A DNA stretch of 43,117 bases from Rickettsiales bacterium. Its GTDB lineage: Bacteria > Pseudomonadota > Alphaproteobacteria > Rickettsiales > CANDYO01. Position 1 is the first letter of the stretch. Every line of letters begins with the position of its first letter. The stretch is taken from NCBI GenBank assembly GCA_025210695.1, contig JAOARE010000026.1, positions 1 through 43,117 of the forward strand, in the 5' to 3' direction. Below the pieces are notes generated by a model. That model was not told the DNA's origin. It was given only the letters and a program-made list of their open reading frames with translations, and ran no database searches. Of this stretch, positions 1 through 9,848 are shown in pieces. Made by a program: the position numbers and the translations under genes.

Positions 1-366
1 GTTAAAATTATGGAATTTGGTGCTTTTGTTAATCTTGTGGGTGCACGCGATGGCTTCTTACATATTAGTGAAATTGCTAATGAAAAAACAGCTGACATCA
101 ATGACGCCTTAACAGAAGGAAATCAGGTATGGGTTAAAGTGATTGGCTATGACCAAAGAGGCAAAGTTAAATTGTCTATGAAAGTTGTAAACCAAGAAAC
201 TGGTGAAAATTTAGCTGAAGATGTTGAAGTAAAGCCTAAAAACACTTCAGATAAACCTAACAGAGAATCTAAATCTGGCAATGGAAATAGACGTTCATCT
301 TCTCCTCGCAAAGAGAAAGAAGCTGAACCACAAGCTAAAACTGAAAAAAGGAAGTATTTCAGTTAA
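1..366 (+). CDS. pnp: Polyribonucleotide nucleotidyltransferase (PNPase), C-terminal fragment
   Basis: This is the 3' end of a gene that begins before the window; the frame is open from base 1. PNPase is a phosphorolytic 3'-5' exoribonuclease of the RNA degradosome. The visible part is the C-terminal S1 RNA-binding domain, with the typical EFGAFV strand, the ARDGFLHISEIA segment and the VKVIGYDQRGKVKLSMK strand. A low-complexity tail of about 50 residues rich in Lys, Ser, Glu and Arg follows. Such tails vary between alphaproteobacteria and may contact RNA or degradosome partners. The TAA stop shares its last A with the ATG of engB, so translation of the two is probably coupled. The identification rests on the S1 domain and its position; the catalytic RNase PH domains are outside the window. 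Confidence 0.85.
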   Translation, partial: VKIMEFGAFVNLVGARDGFLHISEIANEKTADINDALTEGNQVWVKVIGYDQRGKVKLSMKVVNQETGENLAEDVEVKPKNTSDKPNRESKSGNGNRRSSSPRKEKEAEPQAKTEKRKYFS

Positions 367-1046
367 TGCAAAAGAAAGCCATTAATCTTGACGGAGGAGA
401 GTTAAATTATAACGTAGAGCTAATGAAAGATGCCGAACGTTTCTTTAGCTCTCCTTGTCAATTTGTAATTGGTGTTACAGATTATTCTCTCTTTCCTCCA
501 GATAAAGTTCCTGAATTTGCGTTTATTGGCAGATCCAACGTAGGAAAATCAACTCTTTTAAATAAACTAGTAAAACGCAAAGGCTTGGCTAGAGTTTCAG
601 TAACTCCAGGACGAACCCAACAAGTGAACTTCTTTCAACTTGGAGAGAAAGCTGATAAGTCTATAATGTTAGCTGATTTGCCAGGATATGGCTTTGCTAA
701 AGCACCAAAAAACTTGGTCAAAGCTTGGGAAAGAATGAGCTTAGGATACTTAAAAAACAGAAGAAGCTTAAAGCGTTTATTTTTATTGATTGATTCTAGA
801 CATGGATTCAAAGATAACGATTTAGAATTTATGAAGCAGTTAGATAAATTTGCCATATCATATCAAATAGTTCTAACTAAATTAGATAAAACCAATAAAG
901 AACAAGTAGAAAAAATAATAGAAATTGCTAAAGAATGCCTTCTAAATCATGCGGCCATGTTTCCAGATATTATACTCTCTAGTAGTAAATCTGGACATGG
1001 TATAGAAAATTTAAGAAATTACATGTATAACTTATTGATCGGTTAA
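366..1046 (+). CDS. engB: Ribosome biogenesis GTP-binding protein EngB (YihA/YsxC)
   Basis: This is a small TRAFAC-class GTPase needed for assembly of the 50S ribosomal subunit. All G motifs are visible in the 226 residues: G1 GRSNVGKS (residues 55-62), the G2 region in SVTPGRTQQVNFF, G3 DLPGYG, G4 TKLD and a G5-like SSSKSGHG. The roughly 50-residue N-terminal extension before the G domain is normal for the family, as is the length. The start codon overlaps the stop of pnp by one base, and an argB-like gene follows after 4 bases, so the three are probably cotranscribed. The engB-argB neighbourhood is common in alphaproteobacteria. Every catalytic motif is intact, so the protein is expected to be functional. 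Confidence 0.95.
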   Translation: MQKKAINLDGGELNYNVELMKDAERFFSSPCQFVIGVTDYSLFPPDKVPEFAFIGRSNVGKSTLLNKLVKRKGLARVSVTPGRTQQVNFFQLGEKADKSIMLADLPGYGFAKAPKNLVKAWERMSLGYLKNRRSLKRLFLLIDSRHGFKDNDLEFMKQLDKFAISYQIVLTKLDKTNKEQVEKIIEIAKECLLNHAAMFPDIILSSSKSGHGIENLRNYMYNLLIG

Positions 1047-1050
1047 AATT

Positions 1051-1920
1051 ATGACTAATTCAATTAGTATCTTAAAAGATGCTTTTACAAAACTCAAAGA
1101 ATACTCCAATGACACATTTGTGATAACATGTGATGGAGAATTGCTAGAAAACGATAATCTTCTGACTGCATTCTGTGAAGATGTAGTTATGTTAAAAAAC
1201 GCTGGAGTGAATGTTGTTTTAGTTCATGATGGAACTAACATAGTAAACTCAATGATGGAAAAGTTTTCTTTAAAAGGAGCTTCTGCTAATTTGGCTTGCA
1301 CTGATCAAGCCACTGTAGAAATTGCTGAAATGATTCTTTCTGGCCATGTAAATAAAAAAATAGCTTCAAAAATCAATCTAGCTGGTGGAAGTGCAATAGG
1401 TATTTCTGGTAAAGATGGTCATTTCTTGGTGGCAAAGCGCTCTAAAATTGCTAAATATGATAATAACGCCTGTGATAACGTTCTTCATTTTGGTTTTCTT
1501 GGTGAATTGGCTTTGATGAATCCTGATATATTATTAATATTAGAAGATAGTAATTTAATTCCGGTGATTTCACCAATAGCTATTGGAGAAGATAATAGAA
1601 CATATAAAATTGATGCTCATGATATTGCAGGAGCTGTTTCTGCTATACTTAGCGCCAGTAAGCTAATTTTTACTTCTGATATTCCTGGTATAACTAACTT
1701 AAAAGGAGAAATCATCCCCGAAATTAATTTAGAACAAGCAAATAAGATTATCAATGAAGATAAAAAAGAGAGTTCTATTTCTGCAAAGCTTAGATCAGGG
1801 ATAATGGCCTTTGAACAAAACACAGACACAGTCCATATTATCAATGGAAAAATCCCCCATTCTCTAATCCTAGAAATCTTCACCGATAATCTAGTGGGAA
1901 CTAAGATAAAGGGAGTTTAA
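1051..1920 (+). CDS. argB: Acetylglutamate kinase homologue (ArgB-like) with eroded active-site motifs
   Basis: The 289-residue protein has the length and order of an amino-acid-kinase-fold ArgB, which phosphorylates N-acetylglutamate in arginine synthesis. The C-terminal half is recognisable: VISPIAIGED, YKIDAHDIAGAVSA, LIFTSDIPGI, and a Lys in SSISAKL. The N-terminal half has lost key residues. The phosphate-binding Lys-x-Gly-Gly is T26-C27-D28-G29. The His-Gly-Gly-Gly loop is H59-D60-G61-T62. The substrate-binding Arg of the usual GLRVTD is Ala82 in LACTD. The reading frame is intact, so the gene is under selection, but kinase activity is doubtful. No other arginine gene lies in the window. 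It follows engB by 4 bases. Its stop overlaps that of the convergent gene on a shared TTAA. Confidence 0.65.
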   Translation: MTNSISILKDAFTKLKEYSNDTFVITCDGELLENDNLLTAFCEDVVMLKNAGVNVVLVHDGTNIVNSMMEKFSLKGASANLACTDQATVEIAEMILSGHVNKKIASKINLAGGSAIGISGKDGHFLVAKRSKIAKYDNNACDNVLHFGFLGELALMNPDILLILEDSNLIPVISPIAIGEDNRTYKIDAHDIAGAVSAILSASKLIFTSDIPGITNLKGEIIPEINLEQANKIINEDKKESSISAKLRSGIMAFEQNTDTVHIINGKIPHSLILEIFTDNLVGTKIKGV

Positions 1921-2807
1921 GAAGATCCTCCTCCCCATCCAAACAATGAACCAATCGTTTCTATTATACCACCACCAGAAGCTTGATTGTTAAGTTGAGT
2001 TATCACGTCTTGTGGGTTTAATACATTATTACCTTCAACTATATCATATTCATCAACTGTATTATCAATTGCTTCCTCTTCTACCCATACTACATCTTCT
2101 TCTGCTCCTTGGTGGACTCTAATTTGCTCCAATATCTGTGGTAAATTATTTACAATTTCTTCTAATCTTAATCTAAATGCATCCTCTTGCACTAGAGGAT
2201 GTACAATAATAGCTCCAGTTTCTGGCGTAAGAGTTAAACCTTCCTCAACAGTAACATTATCTGCATCTTCTTGTTGTTCTCTGGCTTCCAATATTCTCTG
2301 TAATAAATCTCTTGCAAACCCTTGTTCTCTTGCTCTATTAGCATCACTCTGTACTACTATATCTATAATACTTGGTAAGTTTACACCTTCACCAAAAGAT
2401 AAAATTCTTCCAGCAGAAAGATAATCCATCAGTGTTTGTAGAACTTGATTACCTTCTTCCCCTGCTCCCTCAAGATCTGCTCCAATTTGAAGAGCTGCTG
2501 CTTCATCTATTTCTCCTTCTTCTACTCGTGGCTTCTCATTCCCTTCTTGAACCCCACCATGTTCATCCACCATTCTATTAAGCTCAGTTATCGCTAATTC
2601 TCTATAATACGCTTCTAACAATGAAGCAATATTATTCATAACATTGTCTTCTTGCTGAGTTTCTTTCTTAGCCTCTTCTTCTGCCTGTTTTGCCCTGGCT
2701 GCTGCAACATTCTTTTCTATCTCAGCTCTCTTAACTGCTAATTCCCTTTGTTTTAACTCTTCTTGTTTAGCTTTCTTTTTAGCTGGATTTCTTGATTTCT
2801 TACCCAT
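1917..2807 (-). CDS. Hypothetical charged protein, possible secreted or effector protein
   Basis: I do not recognise a family. The 296-residue product starts with a strongly basic, Lys/Ala/Glu-rich segment (residues 1-50, MGKKSRNPAKKKAKQ onward) that reads as a coiled coil. An acidic, Glu-rich body (about residues 60-265) follows with several amphipathic helices. It ends in a Gly-rich, hydrophobic tail (IIETIGSLFGWGGGSS). There is no signal peptide and no clear membrane segment. An AGGT ribosome binding site precedes the ATG at a good distance. The stop codon is read from the same TTAA palindrome as the argB-like stop on the other strand. The next gene upstream on the same strand (2894-3232) is also Glu/Arg-rich, and the two may form an operon. 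An extracellular or host-directed role is only a guess from composition. Confidence 0.6.
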   Translation of the reverse strand: MGKKSRNPAKKKAKQEELKQRELAVKRAEIEKNVAAARAKQAEEEAKKETQQEDNVMNNIASLLEAYYRELAITELNRMVDEHGGVQEGNEKPRVEEGEIDEAAALQIGADLEGAGEEGNQVLQTLMDYLSAGRILSFGEGVNLPSIIDIVVQSDANRAREQGFARDLLQRILEAREQQEDADNVTVEEGLTLTPETGAIIVHPLVQEDAFRLRLEEIVNNLPQILEQIRVHQGAEEDVVWVEEEAIDNTVDEYDIVEGNNVLNPQDVITQLNNQASGGGIIETIGSLFGWGGGSS

Positions 2808-2893
2808 AATTTTTACCTATTGTTTTTTTATGTTGTACAAATTATTTTAAAATTAAATAGAGAAGTATTTTTATAGATTATAATCTCATGACC

Positions 2894-3232
2894 TCAAGAA
2901 ACTTCTTCTAGCAGAGGAGAATTATTATCTCCTCTAAATGTTAGCCCTGTATAACCACTCTCCTCATCGACTGTTATATTTATATGATGAACCATTACAA
3001 GACCATTCTTTTCTTCTTCTTCTCTTTCATCTGCTTGTCTTCTTAATTCTTCTTCTCTTTGATTTTGCAGCCTCTCCTCTTCCCTTTGAGCTTCCATTTC
3101 TTCTGGAGTAAGTTTTCTGTCTTCAGAATCAATTTTTTTAGTGTTATCTTCTTTCTTAAAACAATTGTGAAAGGCTGAGATAATCACAGAACTTACTCCA
3201 CCAGGAAATTTAGGAATAAATTTACTTCTCAT
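2894..3232 (-). CDS. Hypothetical small protein with Glu/Arg coiled coil
   Basis: This is an unrecognised protein of 112 residues. The N-terminus (MRSKFIPKFPGG) is basic and followed by a short hydrophobic stretch. Residues about 40-78 are almost entirely Glu, Arg and Gln, with the look of a continuous charged helix or coiled coil. A beta-rich tail (VMVHHINITVDEESG) follows. The frame can be opened with a TTG at 3244, but a GGAG Shine-Dalgarno overlaps that codon and lies 6 bases before the ATG at 3232, which I therefore take as the start. It lies 86 bases upstream of the 1917-2807 gene on the same strand and shares its charged, low-complexity character. The function is unknown. Confidence 0.5.
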   Translation of the reverse strand: MRSKFIPKFPGGVSSVIISAFHNCFKKEDNTKKIDSEDRKLTPEEMEAQREEERLQNQREEELRRQADEREEEEKNGLVMVHHINITVDEESGYTGLTFRGDNNSPLLEEVS

Positions 3233-3419
3233 ATAAATCTCCAATTATTAAAAAATCATCTTATTAATATAATGATATAAGTAAAAAATTTATAAAACAA
3301 TATTGAAAACAAAAAATCAAACGTCTAATACCATTAAATCTGAAAGATTACAGGCTATGTTAAGCAATAATAAAATTATTTATTTAATAGAGGGAAATTA
3401 AGAAAAAATATTAGAGAAA

Positions 3420-4244
3420 TTAGATGCTACTATACCTAACCCAATAATGTGGATGGATATCTTCTATATCTTCTTTTGCTTTTATGGCATATTTTTTTGT
3501 TTTAAAAACAGCAAAACAGGTTGGACCAGATCCTGACATTCTAGAAACAAAGCAACCATCTTGCGATTGAAGCAATTCTAAAATATCTTTAATTTCTGGC
3601 ATTAACATAACAGCAGATTCTGTTAAATCATTAGAAAGAGGGGATATAAACTCTATAAGCTTTTCGACATTACCGTTAAAATCTACAGGCTTATTTCCAA
3701 TTGAAGGAGTATTTATTTTGCTATTATTTATAAACACATCTTTAGTGAGCAAAGTTTTATTTGGATTTACTAAAACTAAATGAGCTTTTGGAAAATTTTT
3801 AATTGGCTCAATAACTTCACCAATTCCACCACAAAACGCTGGAGCATCATGATAGCAAATTGGCAAATCAGCTCCTATTTCTAATAATTCTTTTGATATA
3901 TTTTCTTTAGAAATATATTTAGCAACCATTGCTGCGTCAGATGAGCCACCACCTAACCCTGCTCCAATTGGAATATTTTTAGTAAGCTTGCAATGATATT
4001 TAACATTACTAGTGAATTTTTCTAGAACATTATCAATTAAATTATTTTTTTCATTGATAAGTAAAGAAGCAAAATCTCCTCCTTCAATAGAGGTGGAGTT
4101 AACTTCAAACTCAGTAATCTCAATTAAATCATATACATCATCAGCGAACACCACTAGGCTTTCTATTAAATGATATCCATCATTACGCTTACCGATAATT
4201 TGAAAAAAAAGATTTATTTTAGCTCTTGGTTTTATTATATGCAT
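3420..4244 (-). CDS. ispE: 4-diphosphocytidyl-2-C-methyl-D-erythritol kinase
   Basis: This GHMP-family kinase phosphorylates the 2-OH of CDP-methylerythritol in the MEP pathway to IPP and DMAPP. The N-terminal KPRAKINLFFQIIGKRNDGYH is typical. The GHMP phosphate-binding loop PIGAGLGGGSSDAA, the motif DLPICYHDAPAFCGGIGE, and the C-terminal MSGSGPTCFAVF glycine motif are all present. The 274-residue length is normal. The gene starts inside the 3' end of maf (26-base overlap), so the two are cotranscribed with infA upstream. The pathway partners ispD and ispF are found fused at 22257-23360. The MEP pathway is absent in Rickettsia itself, which makes this a useful taxonomic marker. Confidence 0.95.
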   Translation of the reverse strand: MHIIKPRAKINLFFQIIGKRNDGYHLIESLVVFADDVYDLIEITEFEVNSTSIEGGDFASLLINEKNNLIDNVLEKFTSNVKYHCKLTKNIPIGAGLGGGSSDAAMVAKYISKENISKELLEIGADLPICYHDAPAFCGGIGEVIEPIKNFPKAHLVLVNPNKTLLTKDVFINNSKINTPSIGNKPVDFNGNVEKLIEFISPLSNDLTESAVMLMPEIKDILELLQSQDGCFVSRMSGSGPTCFAVFKTKKYAIKAKEDIEDIHPHYWVRYSSI

Positions 4245-4815
4245 TATAACCCACTCCCTTTAAGAGGTTCGCTGTTTCGTATAATGGTAATCCAACAATT
4301 CCTGAGTAAGATCCAGACACCCATTTCACTAAAGTTTCTCCCAAACCTTGAATGGCAAACCCACCTGCAACACCAATACCATGATTACTATCTAAATAAT
4401 GCTCAATCTCTTCATGGCTAAAGCGCTTAAATTTTACAATGCTAGTTGATAATTTTTGGCCCAATTTAGTAACTTCTTCATTCTCTATTTGAAGAGCAGC
4501 AATAGCACTATGTATGGCTATTCTTCTTCCTGAAAAGAATTGTAAAAAGCTTTCTACTTCTTCTCTAGTATTTGCCTTATCAAATACTTTAGCTTTTGTG
4601 GCCACAATAGTATCGGCAGCTAAAACAAATCCATTGTCTATTTTTATAGAATTTACTTTCTCTAAAGCTAATCTTGTAGCCAATTTTTCAGGCTTTTCTT
4701 TTGCTAAAATGCTCTCATCAATATTAGGAGATATTATTTTATCTGGATGGACTGATATACTTTGCAACAATGCAAGTCTTCTTGGAGAGGACGATGCTAA
4801 AATAAGTTTCTGCAT
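4219..4815 (-). CDS. maf: Maf-family nucleoside triphosphate pyrophosphatase
   Basis: Maf proteins hydrolyse non-canonical or methylated nucleoside triphosphates (dTTP/UTP type for the YhdE branch) to monophosphate and pyrophosphate, and were first linked to septum inhibition. The 198 residues show the N-terminal LASSSPRRLALL signature, the AADTIV motif with the catalytic Asp, the basic FFSGRRIAIHSA segment, and the late SGSYSGIVGLPL motif. The AIQGLGETLVKWVSGSYSGIVG stretch fits the dTTP/UTP-specific YhdE subgroup better than the YceF group. It lies 4 bases after infA and overlaps ispE; the infA-maf order is common in alphaproteobacteria. Subgroup assignment is by motif only. Confidence 0.92.
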   Translation of the reverse strand: MQKLILASSSPRRLALLQSISVHPDKIISPNIDESILAKEKPEKLATRLALEKVNSIKIDNGFVLAADTIVATKAKVFDKANTREEVESFLQFFSGRRIAIHSAIAALQIENEEVTKLGQKLSTSIVKFKRFSHEEIEHYLDSNHGIGVAGGFAIQGLGETLVKWVSGSYSGIVGLPLYETANLLKGVGYNAYNKTKS

Positions 4816-4819
4816 TCAA

Positions 4820-5038
4820 CTATTTTAAACGTAGTTTAATTCTTGCTTTAGTTAAATCATAAGGAGTCATTTCCACCGTTACCTTATCAGCAAGCAAAAT
4901 TCTAATTCTATTCTTACGCATTTTACCAGAGGTGTGAGCAATAACTTCGTGACCATTATCTAACACCACTCTAAACATTGCGTTAGGCAATAATTCTGCT
5001 ACCACCCCATTAAATTCAATTAATTCTTCTTTAGCCAT
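4820..5038 (-). CDS. infA: Translation initiation factor IF-1
   Basis: IF-1 is a 72-residue OB-fold protein that binds the ribosomal A site during initiation. The sequence is nearly canonical from end to end: [39 protein letters not shown] and [17 protein letters not shown]. The length is exactly that of the family. It is the first gene of the infA-maf-ispE run. Its upstream region (5039-5371) is shared with the divergent rho gene and contains a GC-rich hairpin at 5214-5230. Confidence 0.98.
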   Translation of the reverse strand: MAKEELIEFNGVVAELLPNAMFRVVLDNGHEVIAHTSGKMRKNRIRILLADKVTVEMTPYDLTKARIKLRLK

Positions 5039-5213
5039 AAACCTATGTGTTATCCTAATTTATAAAAAACTTTTAACAGTTATATATATTACATATATTT
5101 ATGCTCTTGGGAAGTTATTTTATACAAATAACAATAATAACACTTGTAGGATAGTATAAATATGCTACACTTCAAACTTAGAATAGTTTTAGAACTACTA
5201 ATAAAACAAACAA

Positions 5214-5230
5214 TCCTGGGCCTCCCAGGA
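5214..5230. other. GC-rich hairpin in the infA leader
   Basis: TCCTGGG-CCT-CCCAGGA forms a perfect 7-bp stem with a 3-base loop in an otherwise very AT-rich spacer. On the minus strand it is followed by a T-rich run (ATTGTTTGTTTTATT), as in an intrinsic terminator. It sits upstream of infA, so it could act as an attenuator in a long infA leader or end a short unannotated transcript. No gene upstream on that strand needs a terminator here. Confidence 0.45.
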
Positions 5231-5279
5231 AAGACTATGGCTTTATAGTTATTTCTTGAAAAAAGATAATCTGACATTG

Positions 5280-5307
5280 TTGCTTAATTTATAATTTAAT
5301 CTAAAAT
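5280..5307 (+). promoter_or_regulatory. Candidate rho promoter
   Basis: TTGCTT at 5280-5285 and TAAAAT at 5302-5307 are separated by 16 bases and match 4/6 and 5/6 of the sigma-70 boxes. A start about 7 bases downstream would leave a leader of about 58 bases before the rho ATG at 5372. The region is AT-rich, so chance matches are likely. Confidence 0.35.
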
Positions 5308-5371
5308 GCTTAAATTTAAAAATAGCACCATGTTTTATAATTAATCCTATTAATCTAATATCAAAAAAAAT

Positions 5372-6766
5372 ATGACAAAAATCGAAGAAAGCTCAGAGAC
5401 ACTTAAGGCTCCTGCAAAAAAATCTCCTCATAAGAAAACTGAACCTGCTGTAAAAAACACTCCTATAAGTAAAACCGAGGAGTCTGTAGAAAAAACACCA
5501 CAAAGAGTTGTATATTTGCAGGATCTTAAACAAAAGAACCCTGAAGAATTACGTATATTTGCAGAAGAAAGCGGCATTGAAAATGCTGGGATGATGCTTA
5601 AACAAGACATGATCTTTTTAATACTAAAGAAACTTGCTGAGCAAAATGTTGCTATTATTGGAGTGGGCGTAATAGAAGTATTGCAAGATGGATTCGGATT
5701 CTTAAGATCTTCAGATGCTAATTATGCTGCTGGGCCTGATGATATTTATGTTTCGCCTAGTCAAATCAGAAGATTTGCACTTAACACTGGAGATACAGTC
5801 CAAGGACAAATTAGAGCTCCAAAAGCAGGAGAAAGATATTTTGCTTTGTTAAAAGTTATTGAAATAAATTTTGATAAGCCAGAAAGGGCAACTCACAGAG
5901 TAAAATTTGATAATCTTACCCCTCTGTATCCTGATCAATTACTAAAACTTGAAGTCGAGAACTCCGAAAACAAAGACTTAAGCACAAGAGTTATTGATCT
6001 TGTATGCCCTATGGGTAAAGGACAAAGAGCTCTAATAGTAGCCCCCCCAAGAACAGGTAAAACTGTTTTAATGCAAAATATTGCTCACTCCATCACCACT
6101 AATCACCCAGAAGTGACCTTAATTGTTTTGTTAATTGATGAAAGGCCTGAAGAAGTTACTGATATGGCAAGATCTGTCAAAGGGGAAGTAGTCAGCTCAA
6201 CTTTTGATGAACCAGCTGTTCGTCACGTACAGCTTGCTGAAATGGTCATAGAAAAAGCAAAACGCTTAGTTGAACACAAACATGATGTGGTTATTCTATT
6301 AGATTCTATCACTAGACTTGCCAGAGCATATAACACTGTAGTTCCTTCATCAGGAAAAGTTTTAACTGGTGGTGTTGATTCCAATGCCCTACAAAGACCT
6401 AAAAGATTCTTTGGAGCTGCTCGTAATATTGAACATGGCGGATCTTTAACTATCATATCTACTGCGTTAGTCGATACCGGATCAAGAATGGATGAAGTTA
6501 TTTTTGAAGAATTCAAAGGAACTGGTAACTCAGAAATTATTCTTGATCGTAAACTTTCTGATAAAAGAACTTATCCTGCTATTGATATTAATAGGTCTGG
6601 CACTAGAAAAGAAGAGTTATTCTTTGATAAAGCTACTCTATCTAAAAGATGGGTATTACGCAGGATTCTTAATCCTATGGGAACCATTGATGCAATTGAA
6701 TTCTTGACCGACAAGCTAAAACACTCTAAAACTAATGGAGACTTCTTTGACTCAATGAATAATTAA
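5372..6766 (+). CDS. rho: Transcription termination factor Rho
   Basis: Rho is a hexameric RNA-dependent ATPase that ends transcription. The 464-residue protein has a lysine-rich N-terminal extension of about 45 residues, then the Rho N-terminal helical segment, a cold-shock-like RNA-binding domain ([13 protein letters not shown]) and the RecA-like ATPase core. The P-loop is APPRTGKT (residues 224-231), with Arg-Thr where E. coli has Lys-Ala. Walker B and the R-loop are in [16 protein letters not shown], and the Q-loop region [22 protein letters not shown] is intact. It is divergent from infA. mdh follows after 69 bases, probably under its own promoter. Confidence 0.97.
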   Translation: MTKIEESSETLKAPAKKSPHKKTEPAVKNTPISKTEESVEKTPQRVVYLQDLKQKNPEELRIFAEESGIENAGMMLKQDMIFLILKKLAEQNVAIIGVGVIEVLQDGFGFLRSSDANYAAGPDDIYVSPSQIRRFALNTGDTVQGQIRAPKAGERYFALLKVIEINFDKPERATHRVKFDNLTPLYPDQLLKLEVENSENKDLSTRVIDLVCPMGKGQRALIVAPPRTGKTVLMQNIAHSITTNHPEVTLIVLLIDERPEEVTDMARSVKGEVVSSTFDEPAVRHVQLAEMVIEKAKRLVEHKHDVVILLDSITRLARAYNTVVPSSGKVLTGGVDSNALQRPKRFFGAARNIEHGGSLTIISTALVDTGSRMDEVIFEEFKGTGNSEIILDRKLSDKRTYPAIDINRSGTRKEELFFDKATLSKRWVLRRILNPMGTIDAIEFLTDKLKHSKTNGDFFDSMNN

Positions 6767-6808
6767 TTTTGTTTTGTTTTATACTGTGATAAAATTATAG
6801 CGTTGTAA

Positions 6809-7786
<978 letters not shown>

Positions 7787-7798
7787 TTCGGAGAGAAT

Positions 7799-8962
7799 AT
7801 GAATATTCATGAATATCAAGCTAAGACTATTCTTTCGTCATATGTCCCTGTACCAAGGGGAGCAGTTGCGCTCAACATAGGCGAAATTAAATCAGCCGTT
7901 GCTGAAATAACTACACCTGTTATTGTAGTTAAATCTCAAATTCATGCAGGTGGTAGAGGTAAAGCTGGTGGTGTTAAATTAGCCAAATCAAAAGAAGAAG
8001 CAGAAATCATTGCTAAATCAATGTTTGGCATGACATTAGTAACTCCTCAAACTGGTCCTGAAGGTCAAAAAGTTAGGCGTGTTTACTTCGAAGAAGGATC
8101 CAACATAGAAAAAGAATTTTACTTAAGTGCAGTAGTTGATCGTAGTAGCAACTCCATCTTATTTATGGCTTCTTGCGAAGGTGGTATGGAAATTGAAGAA
8201 GTTGCTGCTAAAAATCCAGAAAAAATATTTAAAATTAGTATTGATCCAGCAACTGGAATGAAACCATTCCATGGCAGAAAATTAGCTTTCCTTCTTGGAC
8301 TAACAGGAAAACAAGTTGGTAAGTTCACCAAAATGGCCTTAGGTTTATATCAAGCATTTATAGACCATGATGCAAGCCAAGTGGAAGTGAATCCTTTGGT
8401 TCTCACAAGAGAGGGAGAAGTTATAGCTTTAGATGCTAAATTCAATTTTGATGATAATGCATTATACAAACACCCTAAAATTGTTGAAATGCGTGACGAA
8501 TCAGAAGAAGATGAATATGAATTAAAAGCAGCTAAATCTGATATCAGCTATGTGAAAATGGATGGTGAAATTGGATGTATGGTTAACGGCGCAGGACTTG
8601 CAATGGCAACCATGGATATTATCAAACTTTATGGCGCAGAACCTGCTAATTTCTTAGATGTTGGTGGTGGAGCTGACAAAGAAAAAGTTACTGAAGCGTT
8701 TAGAATTATCTTCTCTGACCCTGGTGTAAGAGGTGTATTAATTAATATCTTTGGTGGAATCACTCGTTGTGATGTAATTGCTGAAGGGATCATTGCTGCC
8801 GCAAAAGAAGTAGACGTAAAAGTACCATTAGTTGTTAGACTAGCTGGAACTAATTTTGAATTAGGTAAAAAATTACTTGATGAATCAGATTTAGAAATCA
8901 CCTCTGCAGATGACCTTGCAGACGCCGCAGAAAAAATAGTTAAAGCAGTTAAGGGGAAATAA
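7799..8962 (+). CDS. sucC: Succinyl-CoA synthetase (ADP-forming) beta subunit
   Basis: This subunit supplies the ATP-grasp and nucleotide-binding half of succinyl-CoA synthetase, which makes ATP from succinyl-CoA. The 387-residue length is normal. Visible landmarks are MNIHEYQAK at the N-terminus, [16 protein letters not shown] in the nucleotide site, EVNPLVLT for metal binding, [15 protein letters not shown], and the [14 protein letters not shown] phosphate loop region. A GGAGA ribosome binding site precedes the ATG. sucD starts 1 base after its stop, as expected for subunits made in equal amounts. Confidence 0.97.
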   Translation: MNIHEYQAKTILSSYVPVPRGAVALNIGEIKSAVAEITTPVIVVKSQIHAGGRGKAGGVKLAKSKEEAEIIAKSMFGMTLVTPQTGPEGQKVRRVYFEEGSNIEKEFYLSAVVDRSSNSILFMASCEGGMEIEEVAAKNPEKIFKISIDPATGMKPFHGRKLAFLLGLTGKQVGKFTKMALGLYQAFIDHDASQVEVNPLVLTREGEVIALDAKFNFDDNALYKHPKIVEMRDESEEDEYELKAAKSDISYVKMDGEIGCMVNGAGLAMATMDIIKLYGAEPANFLDVGGGADKEKVTEAFRIIFSDPGVRGVLINIFGGITRCDVIAEGIIAAAKEVDVKVPLVVRLAGTNFELGKKLLDESDLEITSADDLADAAEKIVKAVKGK

Positions 8963-8963
8963 T

Positions 8964-9839
8964 ATGTCGATATTAGTTGATAAAAATACAAAAGTTATCT
9001 GCCAAGGGTTCACAGGATCTCAAGGCACATTCCACTCAACACAAGCTATTGAATATGGTACAAAAATGGTTGGTGGTGTTACTCCTGGTAAAGGTGGCGC
9101 AAGCCATCTAGATTTACCAGTATTTAATACAGTAGAAGAAGCTGTAGCAAAAACTGGAGCAAATGCTTCCGTTATTTATGTTCCACCTCCATTTGCTGCA
9201 GATTCAATTTTAGAAGCTATCGATGCGCAAGTCCCATTAGTTGTTTGTATAACTGAAGGAATACCTGTGTTAGATATGATTACAGTTAAACGTGCTTTAC
9301 AAGGTTCAAAAACTCGTTTAATTGGACCTAACTGTCCTGGTGTCATCACACCTGGTGAATGTAAAATTGGTATTATGCCAGGACATATTCACAAGAAAGG
9401 TAGAGTGGGTATCATCTCCAAATCAGGAACTTTAACCTATGAAGCAGTTGCTCAAATTACAGCTGAAGGATATGGTCAAAGTAGTTGTGTTGGTATTGGT
9501 GGAGATCCAATTCAAGGAAGTAGCTTTATTGATATGTTAGAGTTGTTCCTAAAAGATGACGAAACAGACTCAATTATCATGATTGGTGAGATTGGTGGTT
9601 CTGCAGAAGAAGAAGCAGCTGAATTCATCAAACAAAATAAAGTTAAAAAACCAATGGTTGGATTTATTGCTGGTAGAACCGCTCCTGAAGGCAAGAGAAT
9701 GGGACATGCTGGCGCAGTTATTCTTGGTGGCATGGGGAGTGCTGAAGGAAAAATTGAAGCAATGAAAAGTGCTGGATTTTCTGTAGCTGAATCTCCTGCA
9801 TTAATTGGCCGCACAATGATAAATCTACTAAAAAAATAA
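8964..9839 (+). CDS. sucD: Succinyl-CoA synthetase (ADP-forming) alpha subunit
   Basis: The alpha subunit binds CoA and carries the phosphohistidine intermediate. The 291 residues contain the CoA-binding Rossmann segment ([15 protein letters not shown]), GGVTPGKGG, the PNCPGVITP motif and the active-site His248 in [12 protein letters not shown]. The ATG is preceded by AAGGGG. It is the last gene of the mdh-sucC-sucD operon and is followed by a long hairpin at 9849-9877. All family motifs are intact. Confidence 0.97.
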   Translation: MSILVDKNTKVICQGFTGSQGTFHSTQAIEYGTKMVGGVTPGKGGASHLDLPVFNTVEEAVAKTGANASVIYVPPPFAADSILEAIDAQVPLVVCITEGIPVLDMITVKRALQGSKTRLIGPNCPGVITPGECKIGIMPGHIHKKGRVGIISKSGTLTYEAVAQITAEGYGQSSCVGIGGDPIQGSSFIDMLELFLKDDETDSIIMIGEIGGSAEEEAAEFIKQNKVKKPMVGFIAGRTAPEGKRMGHAGAVILGGMGSAEGKIEAMKSAGFSVAESPALIGRTMINLLKK

Positions 9840-9848
9840 TATTCTTTG

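Larger units (their letters stand above)
5039..5371. other. Intergenic region between divergent infA and rho
   Basis: This 333-base AT-rich stretch separates two divergent genes and must hold both promoters. I see a perfect 17-base hairpin at 5214-5230 and a candidate rho promoter at 5280-5307. A 62-codon minus-strand frame (5089-5277) has no family resemblance and no good ribosome binding site, so I do not call it a gene. Confidence 0.6.

Noticed and set aside
3233-3244. TTG start for the charged 116-codon frame
   Set aside because: The GGAG ribosome binding site overlaps the TTG and serves the ATG at 3232.
5089-5277. 62-codon minus-strand open frame upstream of infA
   Set aside because: Cys/Tyr/Ser-rich with no family resemblance and no ribosome binding site. 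It covers the GC-rich hairpin and the AT-rich spacer and is probably noise.
6769-6801. Possible mdh promoter (TTGTTT, 16 bases, TATAGC; also an isolated TATACT)
   Set aside because: The matches are weak and overlap in very AT-rich sequence. A promoter is likely there, but I cannot place it.
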